Shown in pieces: positions 13,075 through 22,558 of a DNA stretch of 64,000 nt (position 1 is the first letter of the stretch; each line of letters opens with the position of its first letter). A model generated the notes under the pieces. It made no database searches, was not told the origin of the DNA, and was given only the letters and a program-made list of their open reading frames with translations. The stretch comes from Parasponia andersonii (taxonomy: Eukaryota; Streptophyta; Magnoliopsida; Rosales; Cannabaceae), in NCBI GenBank assembly GCA_002914805.1, contig JXTB01000040.1, forward strand, positions 186,360 through 250,359, given 5' to 3'. Made by a program: the position numbers and the translations under genes.

Positions 13075-13873
13075 CTCTTCCATTGTCCGTCCTTAAACAC
13101 TTGATCTTTTCTCCAGATTCAAGCTCTATCCGTGCTTTGAATATTTTGAAGACTGAAAATACATCTGCCTTCCTCTTGATAGGATATACCCAATATCTCC
13201 TGGAGTTATCATCAATAAAAGATACAAAGTATCTAGCTCCTCCTAGGGACATTACCGGTACTTGCCAAACATCAGAGTGAACCAAGTCTAGAACTTTTTT
13301 ACTTCTAGAACTGGATGTGCTAAACTTTAAACTATGCTGCTTGCTTGTGACACAATGCTCACAAAAGGGTAAAGATACCTTTGTGAGACCATGAAGCAAC
13401 CTTCGTTCAGAGAGAATCTTCAAGCCTCGTTCCGACATATGGCCAAGCTTACGATGCCACATCATCATTGATTNCTCTTCCATTGTCCGTCCTTAAACAC
13501 TTGATCTTTTCTCCAGATTCAAGCTCTATCCGTGCTTTGAATATTTTGAAGACTGAAAATACATCTGCCTTCCTCTTGATAGGATATACCCAATATCTCC
13601 TGGAGTTATCATCAATAAAAGATACAAAGTATCTAGCTCCTCCTAGGGACATTACCGGTACTTGCCAAACATCAGAGTGAACCAAGTCTAGAACTTTTTT
13701 ACTTCTAGAAATGGATGTGCTAAACTTTAAACTATGCTGCTTGCTTGTGACACAATGCTCACAAAAGGGTAAAGATACCTTTGTGAGACCATGAAGCAAC
13801 CTTCGTTCAGAGAGAATCTTCAAGCCTCGTTCCGACATATGGCCAAGCTTACGATGCCACATCATCATTGATT
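13075..13873. repeat. Near-perfect 399-bp direct duplication with an ambiguous base
   Basis: Bases 13075-13473 and 13475-13873 match with a single substitution seen, at a period of exactly 400 bp. The only base between them is an n at 13474. Such a junction is typical of unresolved overlapping contigs, so this may be an assembly artefact rather than a biological duplication. It lies in the integrase-coding part of the copia element. Confidence 0.85.
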
Positions 13874-15180
13874 CTTCTTCGGAATTTGTTGAAGCAACTG
13901 ATGCCTCCGCTTCCATCAGTGTATCTCCTTTAAGCATGTATAGATTCACTGCGACTTTCTCCGCCTTCATTACTACAAGCACGCCCTTCATAATATTCAT
14001 GATCCTATTCTCAACATGAGTTTTGCAACCAAGGTTATCTAATTGTCCCAAAGATAATAGATTTTTCTTCAGGTCCTTCACATGTCTCACCTCTTGAATA
14101 GTATGAATAGTGCCATCGTACATCTTTATTTTGATAGTATCAATCCCAGCGATCTCTAAGGCATGATCGTTACCCATGAATACAGATCCTCCAGAGACAG
14201 GTTCATATGTGTGAAACCATTCTCTGTGAGAAGTTATGTGCCATGTTGCTCATGAATCCACTAACCAAACATCAGTGAGCTGCCGTCTGTCCTTAGAAAT
14301 TGTTGCTGCTTCACTATACATGATTTCTCCATCATCTGAAGTATTTACAACATTCCCCTGTGCATTTGATGACTCGGGGTCCTTCCCTCTGGAATCTCTG
14401 TTCTTCTTGAGTTGCCAACACTCCCTTTTGACGTGCCCTTTCTTGCCACAGTGATAACACTTGACATTCTTCTTAATTCTTGACTTTGATCTACCATGAC
14501 TCTGACTCCCACTGGGGCCACGTTTCGTTGATCTTTCTCTCATTGTCAAAGCCTCTACTTGCTGTGAACTTATTAATCTGTCTTCCTTGTTCTTACGCCG
14601 ATTTTCTTCTTCGAGAACATCAGCTGTAAGATCGTTGAAAACTAGAGTTGTAGCATTGCTAGTCACATTTATGATGAGTTGATTATACGAATCAGGTAGA
14701 CTCTGAAATAAGATCTCTACACGTTTATTATCCTCTATTTTATGCTCCATTATTGTGATCTGTGAGAATAAAGTATTGAGAGTGTTGATATGGTCGGTCA
14801 CTGTTGTTAACTCTGCCATCCGAAGGGTATAAAGTCTTCTCTTCAAGAAAATTTTGTTGTGAAGCGACTTGGCCTGATACAACTTTGTCAGTGTATCCTA
14901 TATCTCATTGGCTGACTTCTTCTCCTCAATGCTCGACAAGACTCTATCTGCTAGTGCCAGATGTAAGTTAGCGACAGCATTGCTATCCATCTCGTCCCAC
15001 CTTTTATCATCAGTAATCTCAGTAGGCCTTTCTCCAATTGCTGTTAGGCAATTATCTTTTCTCAAGATTGCCTTTATCTTCATTTTCCACAAAGAGAAAT
15101 TGTTCCTATTAAACTTCTCAATATCGAATTTTGCCGTCATTTTTGTTCACCACGATTTGTTCAGTTACCACCATTTCACC

Positions 15181-15252
15181 ATACGTGAACAATACCGTAT
15201 ACGTGAACAGTGCCGTATACGTGAATAGTACCATATACGTGAATAGTACTCC
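15181..15252. repeat. Four tandem 18-bp repeats in the copia leader
   Basis: Units at 15181, 15199, 15217 and 15235 follow the pattern atacgtgaayartrccrt, each period exactly 18 bp. They lie between the primer-binding site and the gag region, in the untranslated leader. Confidence 0.9.
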
Positions 15253-15261
15253 AACCAATAG

Positions 15262-15273
15262 CTCTAATACCAC
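15262..15273 (-). promoter_or_regulatory. Primer-binding site of the copia element
   Basis: On the minus strand the sequence beside the 5' LTR reads TGGTATTAGAGC. This matches the usual initiator-Met tRNA primer site TGGTATCAGAGC with one difference. Confidence 0.85.
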
Positions 15274-15823
15274 TGTTAGGAGATCGGCTTTGCGGAAGTG
15301 ATAACATACAACTAAAATATGAGTTGAGAAAATTTGGGTAAAATGAAAAAAAAAATAAGGCACACAAAAGAATTAACGTGGTTCACCCAATTTAGGCTAC
15401 GTCCATGGATAAGGCTGTGAAGAATTTCACTATGAAAAGGATATTACAACTCACTTCTCTCTAAATACAAGGAAAGAACAAATGAGCCTCTCTCTCTCTT
15501 AAAAGAAGAGAAAATACTCTCTAAATAATTTAGGAGAAAACAAGTGGGACACTAAGAGGAATTCCTAGGCTTGAATTCTCTCTTAGAAAGGAAGATGATT
15601 TAGAATGAGATACAAAATAAGTGATGAAACTCTCCGTATTTATAGAACTTAAAAGTTAGCGTGAACATCACCTTTTACTGTTGCTATTACGGCTGTTCTT
15701 TTCACTATTGCTATTACGGCTGCCCTTTTTACTATTGTTACTACGGTTTCCCTTTTTACTATTCCTATTGCGACTGTCTTTTCACTGTTCTTATTGCGCC
15801 TACAATTATTGATTTGTCCAACA
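15274..15823 (-). repeat. 5' LTR of the copia element
   Basis: 550 bp, TG...CA. It carries about five of the 27-bp minisatellite units (about 15670-15805) against about six in the other LTR. A TATA-like tccgtatttatag stretch near 15634 is shared by both LTRs and reads as the complement of a promoter TATA region. Confidence 0.92.
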
Positions 15824-16043
15824 AAAGTGCTATTTCTTCCTCTGCATAGAAGAATACACTCTTTATGAGTACACAATCAAAAGATGGCTTCCAGAAAGAT
15901 GCTGTGAAGAACATGAAGTAGTTAAAAGTAAAAGCAATAGTTGTACAATAACTGAAGATGGAACCAAGTAAGAGTTATTACTCTTCTTTCTTAGATTAAT
16001 TGAGATATTTAGAAAGAAATTGATTCTTTGTGAAAATAATTTC
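15824..16043 (+). repeat. Left arm of the large inverted repeat, inner end
   Basis: Continues the left arm after the copia insertion. It pairs with 16236-16450 on the other strand, for example gattaattgagatatttaga against its complement near 16265. It includes the end of Sen2-like pseudogene A and its 3' flank. Confidence 0.85.
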
Positions 16044-16235
16044 AGTATATAGGTCCTTTTAACAGTTTTAGAGACACCACACGTTGAGGAAACATAAAAT
16101 TAAGCTGGTATGGAAAAAAAAATTTCAAGGTAAAATTATTGCATTACTGTTCTAAACTACAACTTTCGTTTTTTATTTTTTATTTTAAACATAAATATTA
16201 TTTAGATATTAATGTTTTTTTGGTGTATATTTCTC
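16044..16235. other. Spacer between the inverted-repeat arms
   Basis: About 190 bp unique to the centre of the palindrome. Bases about 16125-16230 resemble 20738-20845 in the same orientation: shared ggtaaaatta, gcattactg, aactac, and aacataaatattatttagat. The second site lies downstream of the DPH7-like gene, so the spacer may derive from there or from an unrecognised dispersed repeat. Confidence 0.65.
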
Positions 16236-17631
16236 TTATTTTCACAAAGAATCAGTTTCTTTCTAAATATCTCAATTAATCTAAGAAAGAAGAATAATAA
16301 CTCTTACTTGATTCCATCTTCAGCTATTGTACAACTATTGCTTTCACTTTCAACTACTCCATGTTCTTCAAGGCATCTTTCTGAATGCCATTATTTGATT
16401 GTGTACTCGTAAAGAGTGTATTGTTCTATGTAGGAGAAAGAAATAACGCGATCATCATTTTTACTGACCTTAAGAATTAATATTGTCTTGACAACACCAT
16501 TACAGAGTCTAGTGGTGCAATGAATATCAAGCCACATCCTCAGTCTCGCATTTGCGACACCATAACATTCTTCATCCGATGATAAAACAAGCATAACAAA
16601 CTCAGAATAGACAGAGCCAAATGATGACAGTAGGCAATAAAGGCCACACCGTATCTAACTCCTGACATCACAACCCAATTCTTTGTTCAAATATGAGAAT
16701 AAGCTTTGTAAAAATCAGGAAAAGTTGCTTAAAATGCTTCCTCCATACTTGGCTGAAACCATTGCATGTCCTTCTCAGTTTTAGTAATGGTTGCACCAAA
16801 ATAAGAACAACTAAAGAGATCGGCTTCCTATGCCTCTGCACCAAGAAACACACTGCAGCCACAAAGTAACTCTTAAAGAAGATTGAAGTTGTAATACTAT
16901 TTTCGACATCAGATCTGCAAGTGCTTTGGCTTCAGCCCCTTTTCCATTCCATCTCGGACCCATTACTCTTATAACAATATCAAATAACTAGAATAGTTTA
17001 AACCTCTATGGAAACAAATGACCTCAACATTCACATCTTGCAATGTGAAAATTATCAATTTAGATTAATTCTTTCCCATAAAGGAAAATGGATTTGTTTA
17101 AGATAAAATAATGCTTTGTACATTCATCATGGTCGAATTCGGGATCAATGGCAAAAATAAACTCATTGACAGAGGTAACAAAAAGATATCGATGTTGTGA
17201 CCTAATAACACACAAGCTTCCACTCGCTTTCTCTTCCTCCAAGCATGTCACCATTTGAAATTAATACCTTACAAAACTCGTTTTCTTGTTTTAAGTCATA
17301 ATAGTTCCTCCTTTGGGCTCTTTAGATAGTTCACGTTGCTTCGGCTGGCCCTGCCGAGTTTCGACTTGAAGGTTGGTAAAGTTCAAAAAACACCCAAAAA
17401 TAATATTTGTTTTTGTTTAATAGGTAACTATGTGTCGCATTTTTCTTTTTAATTGAAAATTTGGTTCCATTTAAGAAAAATGACGTAATCTTTTCACATT
17501 GGAAACAAACATGTAGCTTGAATGCTAGTTTGCTATTGTTTAGGGCAGTTAATTATATTTAGACATATTAAAGAAAGATCCAAATTTTCTTTTTTCTTTT
17601 ATTTTTTATTTATTGTTTTTTGCCAAGTGTT
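16236..17631 (-). repeat. Right arm of the large inverted repeat
   Basis: Reverse complement of 8659-10148 joined to 15824-16043. It lacks the copia element and about 190 bp present in the left arm, and has its own small deletions. It contains Sen2-like pseudogene B. Confidence 0.85.
16304..16973 (-). pseudogene. tRNA-splicing endonuclease subunit Sen2-like pseudogene, copy B
   Basis: Read on the minus strand from the ATG at 16973 it begins MGPRW-GKGAEAKALAD-MSKIV, the plant SEN1/SEN2 start, but the frame soon breaks and a piece of the N-terminal half is deleted. The later part (about 16594-16391) reads VLVLSSDEECYGVANARLR, then WLDIHCTTRL, KTILILKVSKND and a C-terminal tail ending at TAA (16304). 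In functional homologues this domain cuts pre-tRNA introns within the Sen2/Sen34/Sen54/Sen15 complex. Frameshifts and deletions make this copy inactive. It differs from copy A in its lesions, so the copies have decayed separately since duplication, at least in part. Confidence 0.78.
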
Positions 17632-17816
17632 GTACTTTGCATTGAGATAATTGATTTTGACATATTTTACTTCAATAAGTATTTGGCCAAAAAGCTTATT
17701 CTGGGGCAAACTTACACTACTTTTGCCAACTATAAGGCAAATTGACACTACGTTTGTCAAATAAGGGGCAAAATGTACCGAAGTCAATTATCACAATGCA
17801 TAGTATAACACTAGGC
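17632..17816. mobile_element. Foldback/MITE-like element, copy 2
   Basis: 185 bp with inverted ends: gttgtactttgcattgagat at the left pairs with the complement of tcacaatgcatagtataaca at the right. The middle (aagcttattctggggcaaac) aligns in the same orientation with the copy at 8477-8658. On both sides it is flanked by sequence from the arm, in inverted orientation, so it forms the centre of a second, smaller palindrome (about 17390-18015). Confidence 0.65.
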
Positions 17817-18015
17817 AAAAAAAAAAAAAAAAAAAAAAAAGATGGTAATAAATAAAAAAAAAAACCAAAAGAAAAATTGAAAATTTGGCTGTTTCTTTAG
17901 TATGTCAATATATGATCAACAGCCCTATGAAAAGATGAACCAAAATCACGCCGTTTCTTTCAAATGGGACCAAACTTTCAATTAAAAAGAAAAATAAGAC
18001 ACATAGTTACCTACT
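17817..18015 (+). repeat. Partial direct copy of the left-arm edge
   Basis: Matches 8659-8860 in direct orientation (tggtaataa, gtgtttcttta / ctgtttcttta, aatatgtc, cacatagttacct) and 17400-17631 in inverted orientation. It stops abruptly at about 18015, where tetraspanin sequence begins. A long A-run follows the foldback element. Confidence 0.75.
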
Positions 18016-18204
18016 AATGCTCTTCTTGAGGCTAACGAGGACACCAACTATGCAAGAAGAGTCGCAACCAGAGCAGAGTTGAGATGGATCATTGCTCCAT
18101 CTAGTGCAGTCGGTATTGGTCCCCACCAAGCCTGCTCTGGACGTCCATATTAGCTCATTCATGTAGGTGTAGCTGCACTCTGTAGGGGGCTTGTAGCAAC
18201 CAGA
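18016..18204 (-). pseudogene. Tetraspanin last-exon fragment
   Basis: The minus-strand translation SGCYKPPTECSYTYMNELIW, then DCTRWSNDPSQLCSGCDSS and VGVLVSLKKS, matches the large extracellular loop of plant tetraspanins (CCKPP and CDSCKAGVL-type motifs, conserved cysteines). The preceding bases (complement of 18205-18230) read ctttctcattgcag, a good splice acceptor at the position where plant TET genes have their single intron. The piece is therefore a genomic fragment and not a retrocopy. The C-terminal transmembrane segment is absent: the match stops at SLKKS, exactly where the inverted-repeat sequence begins. Upstream lies the DPH7-like gene instead of TET exon 1. Confidence 0.85.
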
Positions 18205-18434
18205 CTGCAATGAGAAAGAATAGGGTAGTTCAGTTCATGTGTAAAAATAAACATATATTAAGATACATCAACAAAATAACATCTCTACGAATTATATTAT
18301 CAACAAAAGGCATGTGCATCACATAGCGTCCTCAAGTGAGTTCATGACCTGTTCGACGAAATGCCCAACTGACTCCAATTTTTTTTTTACTTTACTTGAA
18401 AATTTGCAGTTATCACTTTGAAGCCGATTAAGGT
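18205..18434. other. Remnant tetraspanin intron and short upstream region of the DPH7-like gene
   Basis: The first tens of bases are the residual intron of the tetraspanin fragment. The rest is the probable promoter and 5' UTR of the WD40 gene. No clear TATA box was recognised. Confidence 0.5.
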
Positions 18435-19687
18435 ATGGATGTGGCGCATTGCTATCTCGACAGCAACGCTGACGCGGTTGAGTTTTGTCAGCACGGCTCC
18501 TACCACCATGTTCTAGCGGCTTCAACGTACACATTACAGGAGGGGGATCAGCCCACCCGATTTGGGAGCATTTCGCTCTTTGCTGTTGACGCTGAAACGT
18601 GTCACCTTGAGCCGTTGCACCGCGTTGAGACCGCAGGAATCTTCGATATAAAATGGAACCCAGTTGGAGGCAATTCTGGTCCTCTGCTTGCTCAAGCTGA
18701 TGCTGATGGTTCCTTGAGAATTCATGCTCTCAAGAGCAGTTCAGATGGATCACAAGGTATGGCTCTGTTCAAATCACCCCCTCTTTTTTTTTTTTTTTTT
18801 TTTTTCTCAGAAGAAAGCTTCAAATTTCAAACGTATGTACTTATTGATGGGATAGCCATCTTGGGGATAGTTTCAACTGCTTCGTCATTAATTCTTCTAA
18901 TTGTCAGTTATTACTCCTTTATGCTTATTACCATTAACAGTTTAGTTAATTGCGGGTTTTTCGTGAAGGGTTTTCATTGGGAGAGATAAATGCTTTAAAA
19001 GTAAGTTCTTCAATGTGTCTTTATTTGGATTGGAACCCTTCGGCCACAGACATCACAGTGGGGCTTTCTGATGGTTCAGTGGCAATAACTTCTCTTGTGG
19101 AGTCTCAACTTGAGGTAAAACAAGAATGGAAAGCTCATGATTTTGAACTCTGGACAACTTCATTTGACATCCAACAACCCCATTTGGTATACACTGGCTC
19201 GGATGACTGCAAATTCAGTGGCTGGGATTTACGTGAGGGCCCACCCAAGTTGGCATTTCATAATTCCAAGGCACATAAAATGGGTGTTTGTTGTATTGCC
19301 AAGAGCCCCAGTGATCCTAACACGCTACTCACTGGAAGCTATGACGAGAATCTGAGGCTTTGGGATTTAAGATCAATCTCAAAGCCAGTTAATGAAGCTT
19401 CACTTGGTTTAGGGGGCGGAGTTTGGAGAATCAAGCACCACCCTTTTGTTCCTGGTCTAGTCTTGTCAGCTTGTATGCATAATGGTTTTGCCATTGTCAA
19501 GTTTAAAGGGGGTGAAGCTGAAGTTACTGAAAGGTATTCTAATCATGAGTCACTTGCTTATGGAGCTGACTGGCATAGAGGAGAACCAGTCCATGGTGGG
19601 GAAAGAAAGAGCTCTTTAGTGGCTACTTGCTCATTTTATGACCGACTTCTCCGGATTTGGAAGCCGGAAAGTAATATATTTATATGA
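18435..19687 (+). CDS. DPH7: Diphthine methyltransferase homologue (DPH7/WDR85-like WD40 protein)
   Basis: Two exons: 18435-18756 and 18969-19687, joined by a GT-AG intron (AAG/gtatgg ... gtgaag/GG) that keeps phase and gives 346 aa. The protein is a WD40 beta-propeller. Visible repeats include FDIKWNP, LYLDWNPSATDITVGLSDGS, LVYTGSDDCKFSGWDLRE, TLLTGSYDENLRLWDLR, LVLSACMHNGFAIVKF and SLVATCSFYDRLLRIWKPE. In eukaryotes this family removes the methyl ester from methylated diphthine on eEF2, the step before amidation to diphthamide. The start is the first ATG and begins MDVAHCYLDSNADAVEFC, typical of plant members. The length is close to that of family members. Its upstream region is truncated by the rearranged tetraspanin fragment only about 230 bp away, so promoter elements may have been replaced. 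Confidence 0.9.
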
Positions 19688-22558
19688 CAAATGTTTTTGG
19701 ATACTTCTTTTGAGGTGAGTTAATAGCACTAGAATGATTCAATGTTGTTACTTTTGGGGGACTTTCTGTTCCTACTCTTTTTTTTTTTTGTTTGTGCATT
19801 GGTTATGATGCCTTGACTTTTGTCTTTTGTATTGATTACTGTGAAAAAACCAAATTCTGGCTTTGTTTGAACTTTTAATTAAACAAATAAATGGGTAAGT
19901 TTGCTGCGACGAGTAACCTTAAAACAAGGGTCTTGCTTTGCCATATTGCGTTTATTTGTAGATTCAGAGAAGGTCGAGAGTGAATTTTCTCTGTCTTTAT
20001 TGTTTTTTAATGTGTTATTTTATATGCATAAATCATCATCGGAATCTTAACTACGTTTTCTAATTTCCCTAATCAACAGTGTCCAAAGTTATTTAATTGT
20101 GAAATTTTCACTTTTGATTGAAAAGAAGTGGGAAAGGTAAAATAGTGACCAATACTAGTACTGAAGACAAGAGTTGCAAGAATTCTGGCATTCTGATATT
20201 CATACTGATTTTGTGTGTATATAATAAGAAATGGATGGTGTTATTATATGTATGTTTAATACATAGATAGTATAGAAACTATAAATAAGCACTTCTTTCT
20301 CACATCTTGTTCCTCCTTTTCTTGATACAAGCCATTAATAAATCAAACACAAAGGTCAGGAACCCATTTGCTAGAGAAGGCCCACTCGGTATAAATAGAA
20401 GCAAATCCTATAGTTTATAACTGAAGTTATGATAAGTTAATGCAGGTTGCGATTATGTCCTTATCGTAGTTTATATTTTTTTGGCTCAAGGAGTTTGGGC
20501 TTAGTTTTACAGTCGTATTTTTGTATTTTCACAGCTACCAAAGACCTTTTCTTGCGCTATTGGCTAAATTAGCTTGACAATGACATAGGTCCCCTGAGGA
20601 TTGGATATTGGACCTAACATAAATTCACAATATCTGGTTGGTCCTCTTATATTTTGACACTGAATAGTACTAATCAAAGTATAGAAAATCCAGTCTTGAG
20701 GCTTATGGCTCATCTTTCAAGTTTTCAGGGTAAAATTACCGCATTACTGATCTGAACTACAGCTTTCTTCTTCTTCATTTTTTTATTTTTAACATAAATA
20801 TTATTTAGATATAAAGGTTATGTTGGTGTACATTTCTCTTCTGAATTATTCTTGTACTTTTTTTTTTTCCCTTGGCTATTAAGTACGGCAGAGAGAGATA
20901 ATGTTTTTGAGGTTGAGCTTCCAAGACCATTTATCACCAATTATACTGCAGAAGTGCCACAAAAGGGTTCCTTCCTTTCCTTTTTCCTTTTTAATTTGTT
21001 TTTGTCTTGTACCATTACTTTTACACCATGGTGGGACCAAAAGCAGCACAAAGATGCAGAGCATTTCCCTGATTAATAAAATGCTCGTCTCTCTTCGTCA
21101 ATGAATAATGAAACTAATAGTCCCATATATAAACAATGGCTACTTACCCCTTAATACATGCATTCCAGATAAGTTGAGACATAAACACAAAACGAGAATG
21201 ATTAAAAAACAATTGCACATAAGGGATAGTCACTGGTTTTAAACCGAGGAAAAGATTAATTCACATTTATTGACCATAAATTCTTTCATGTTTTGAAAAC
21301 TCAATTACGATTTAAGCTTGAAAGTAAAACAGTCAAATATAATACCAAAATCACTAGCTCTTTTTAAGCTCCACCTGTGTCCTGGATATATCTGTTTTGT
21401 ACTCAATTTGTCTAGCTTAAGATCTACAATCAAAATGTTCGAACTCCAAAGCTTAATTAGTCTTTCTATTTTTTTTTAAAAAAAACAAGGATGAATTATT
21501 AGTGGAACATGATGACCCGGACAGAGAGGCGACATTAGGTGTATCTTACTTGGACAAAACTTAGATTAGCTGGACTCCATGACCAGTGGGGTCTTATGAC
21601 AAAATCTAATCAGACTGTCCTAAACATGGACTTGTGCCCTTAGTAACTGCCCATGCACGTGGAGTAAGAGTGTCTCTTCTTTTTTTCCTGACAATTAAAG
21701 AACATGGTTCAGGCCTGAGCAATAGTTGGGTTCAATATGAAGGCAGAATCGTGGTGGGGACCTTCCTCCTCAATTGTTGGTGACCATACAAAAACGTTTC
21801 TGGGTTTGTTTATTGGCTTTAGGAATTGGTCAATCTAATCATGTCGATGCCCAAAAAACCAACATGGAAAAAAAGAAAGTGTAAACATTGCCCACCTTTT
21901 AAAGTCTCATGTTTCAAAAGTTTTACATTAGTACATATGTTCGGAGTTTGGACACTAAAAAAATTTATTTTGCCGAAGAGAGAACAATTTAGTGAAGCTT
22001 AAATAATAAAAGTTAAATAATACTTAATACTCAATTTTTATCCTGCCCACCCGACCTAAGTAATCGTATTTAGTTCTAAAAATAAGTTTGGTATTAAATT
22101 TTGTATTTTTGACGTGAAGATTTTGTATTTAAGTACCATAAACTATGTGTCAGAACAGAAAAGGAACCAAATTTCCAATTATTTGAACCGGGCACTGCCC
22201 CTACTGCCAAGACAATACTGGTGTGCTCGCCAGTGATTCTTCTTTACTGTCTCTATCTGTCTTCGTTAGATTATATATTCTCTCTCTGTCTCTCTCTCTC
22301 TCTCTTATCTTCCCATGAAATCTCTTCTACTTCATAGCCAAGTATTATATGCACTCTCTCTATCTGTTACTAAACTAAAAACTTCATGAACCATTAAATG
22401 GCCAAAACTCATCCATTTAATAAGTTCATCTCTTATCTCCAACTTTTCCTTTAATCTCTCTCCTTCTCTCTCTGTTCAACATTGTTTTTACACAAAACCC
22501 ATAAGTGTTTCAGTTTTGTTTGTAGCTGTCTGGCTGTATTTGAGGGCTAAGCTCTGAA
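19688..22558. other. Intergenic region between DPH7-like and Ig-like membrane protein genes
   Basis: AT-rich. Bases 20738-20845 resemble the palindrome spacer at about 16125-16230. A short open stretch near 20880-20965 has no recognised homology. A CT-rich microsatellite (about 22268-22303) and pyrimidine-rich DNA to about 22475 probably form the promoter/5' UTR of the next gene. Nothing else was recognised. Confidence 0.5.
22268..22475. promoter_or_regulatory. CT-rich leader of the Ig-like membrane protein gene
   Basis: Runs of tctctc (22268-22303) and further ctctct blocks up to about 22475 lie just upstream of the ATG at 22559. Pyrimidine-rich stretches like this are common in plant core promoters and 5' UTRs. 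No transcription start can be fixed from sequence. Confidence 0.4.

Larger units (their letters stand above)
10154..15823 (-). mobile_element. Near-complete Ty1/copia retrotransposon, 5.67 kb
   Basis: LTRs of 579 bp (10154-10732) and 550 bp (15274-15823) begin TG and end CA. The flanks aaggt and aaagt form a target duplication with one mismatch. On the minus strand the order is 5' LTR, primer site complementary to initiator-Met tRNA (about 15262-15273), gag with a CCHC zinc knuckle (CYHCGKKGHVKREC, about 14440-14480), protease region, integrase with GAG-pre-integrase motif (about 14180-12900), reverse transcriptase with the YVDD box (about 12330-11234), RNase H (about 11161-10946), and a polypurine tract (AAGTGGGAGAA complement) against the 3' LTR. 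The family is Tnt1/Tork-like. The element is broken, with several interruptions. By eye the LTRs differ at roughly 5-7% of sites, which suggests an age of a few million years under common plant rates. Confidence 0.93.
9529..15971 (+). pseudogene. tRNA-splicing endonuclease subunit Sen2-like pseudogene, copy A (split by copia)
   Basis: The coding remnant runs 9529-10148 and resumes at 15829-15971. It starts MGPRWKGKG followed by a frame-shifted relic of AKALADPMSKIV, as in plant SEN1/SEN2. Later segments keep FPDFYKAYCHLRKKN, then YGMDFAAYRHH, LVHSEF and SDIHCTT...KTLLVLN. These correspond to the endonuclease fold around the catalytic Tyr, His and Lys. An in-frame TAG follows LRKKN where the family has Trp, and there are early frameshifts, so it is not functional. 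An acceptor (ttatag) 5 bp before the ATG suggests the 5' UTR intron was copied, meaning a DNA-level duplication rather than a retrocopy. The 5.67-kb copia element splits the last fifth. The functional parent is not in the window. Confidence 0.8.

Noticed and set aside
14250-14454. Short plus-strand frames inside the copia region
   Set aside because: They are complements of the gag-pol coding strand.
8477-18015. Whole block as a Mutator- or hAT-type DNA transposon with very long terminal inverted repeats
   Set aside because: The arms hold a host-gene pseudogene with intron, no transposase was found, and no target duplication surrounding the block could be seen. Kept only as a possibility in the findings.
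20852-21076. Open frame with VELPRPFITNYTAEVPQ as a further exon of the DPH7-like gene
   Set aside because: The WD40 gene already ends with a family-typical RIWKPES and stop at 19687; this stretch has no WD40 features and no recognised homology.
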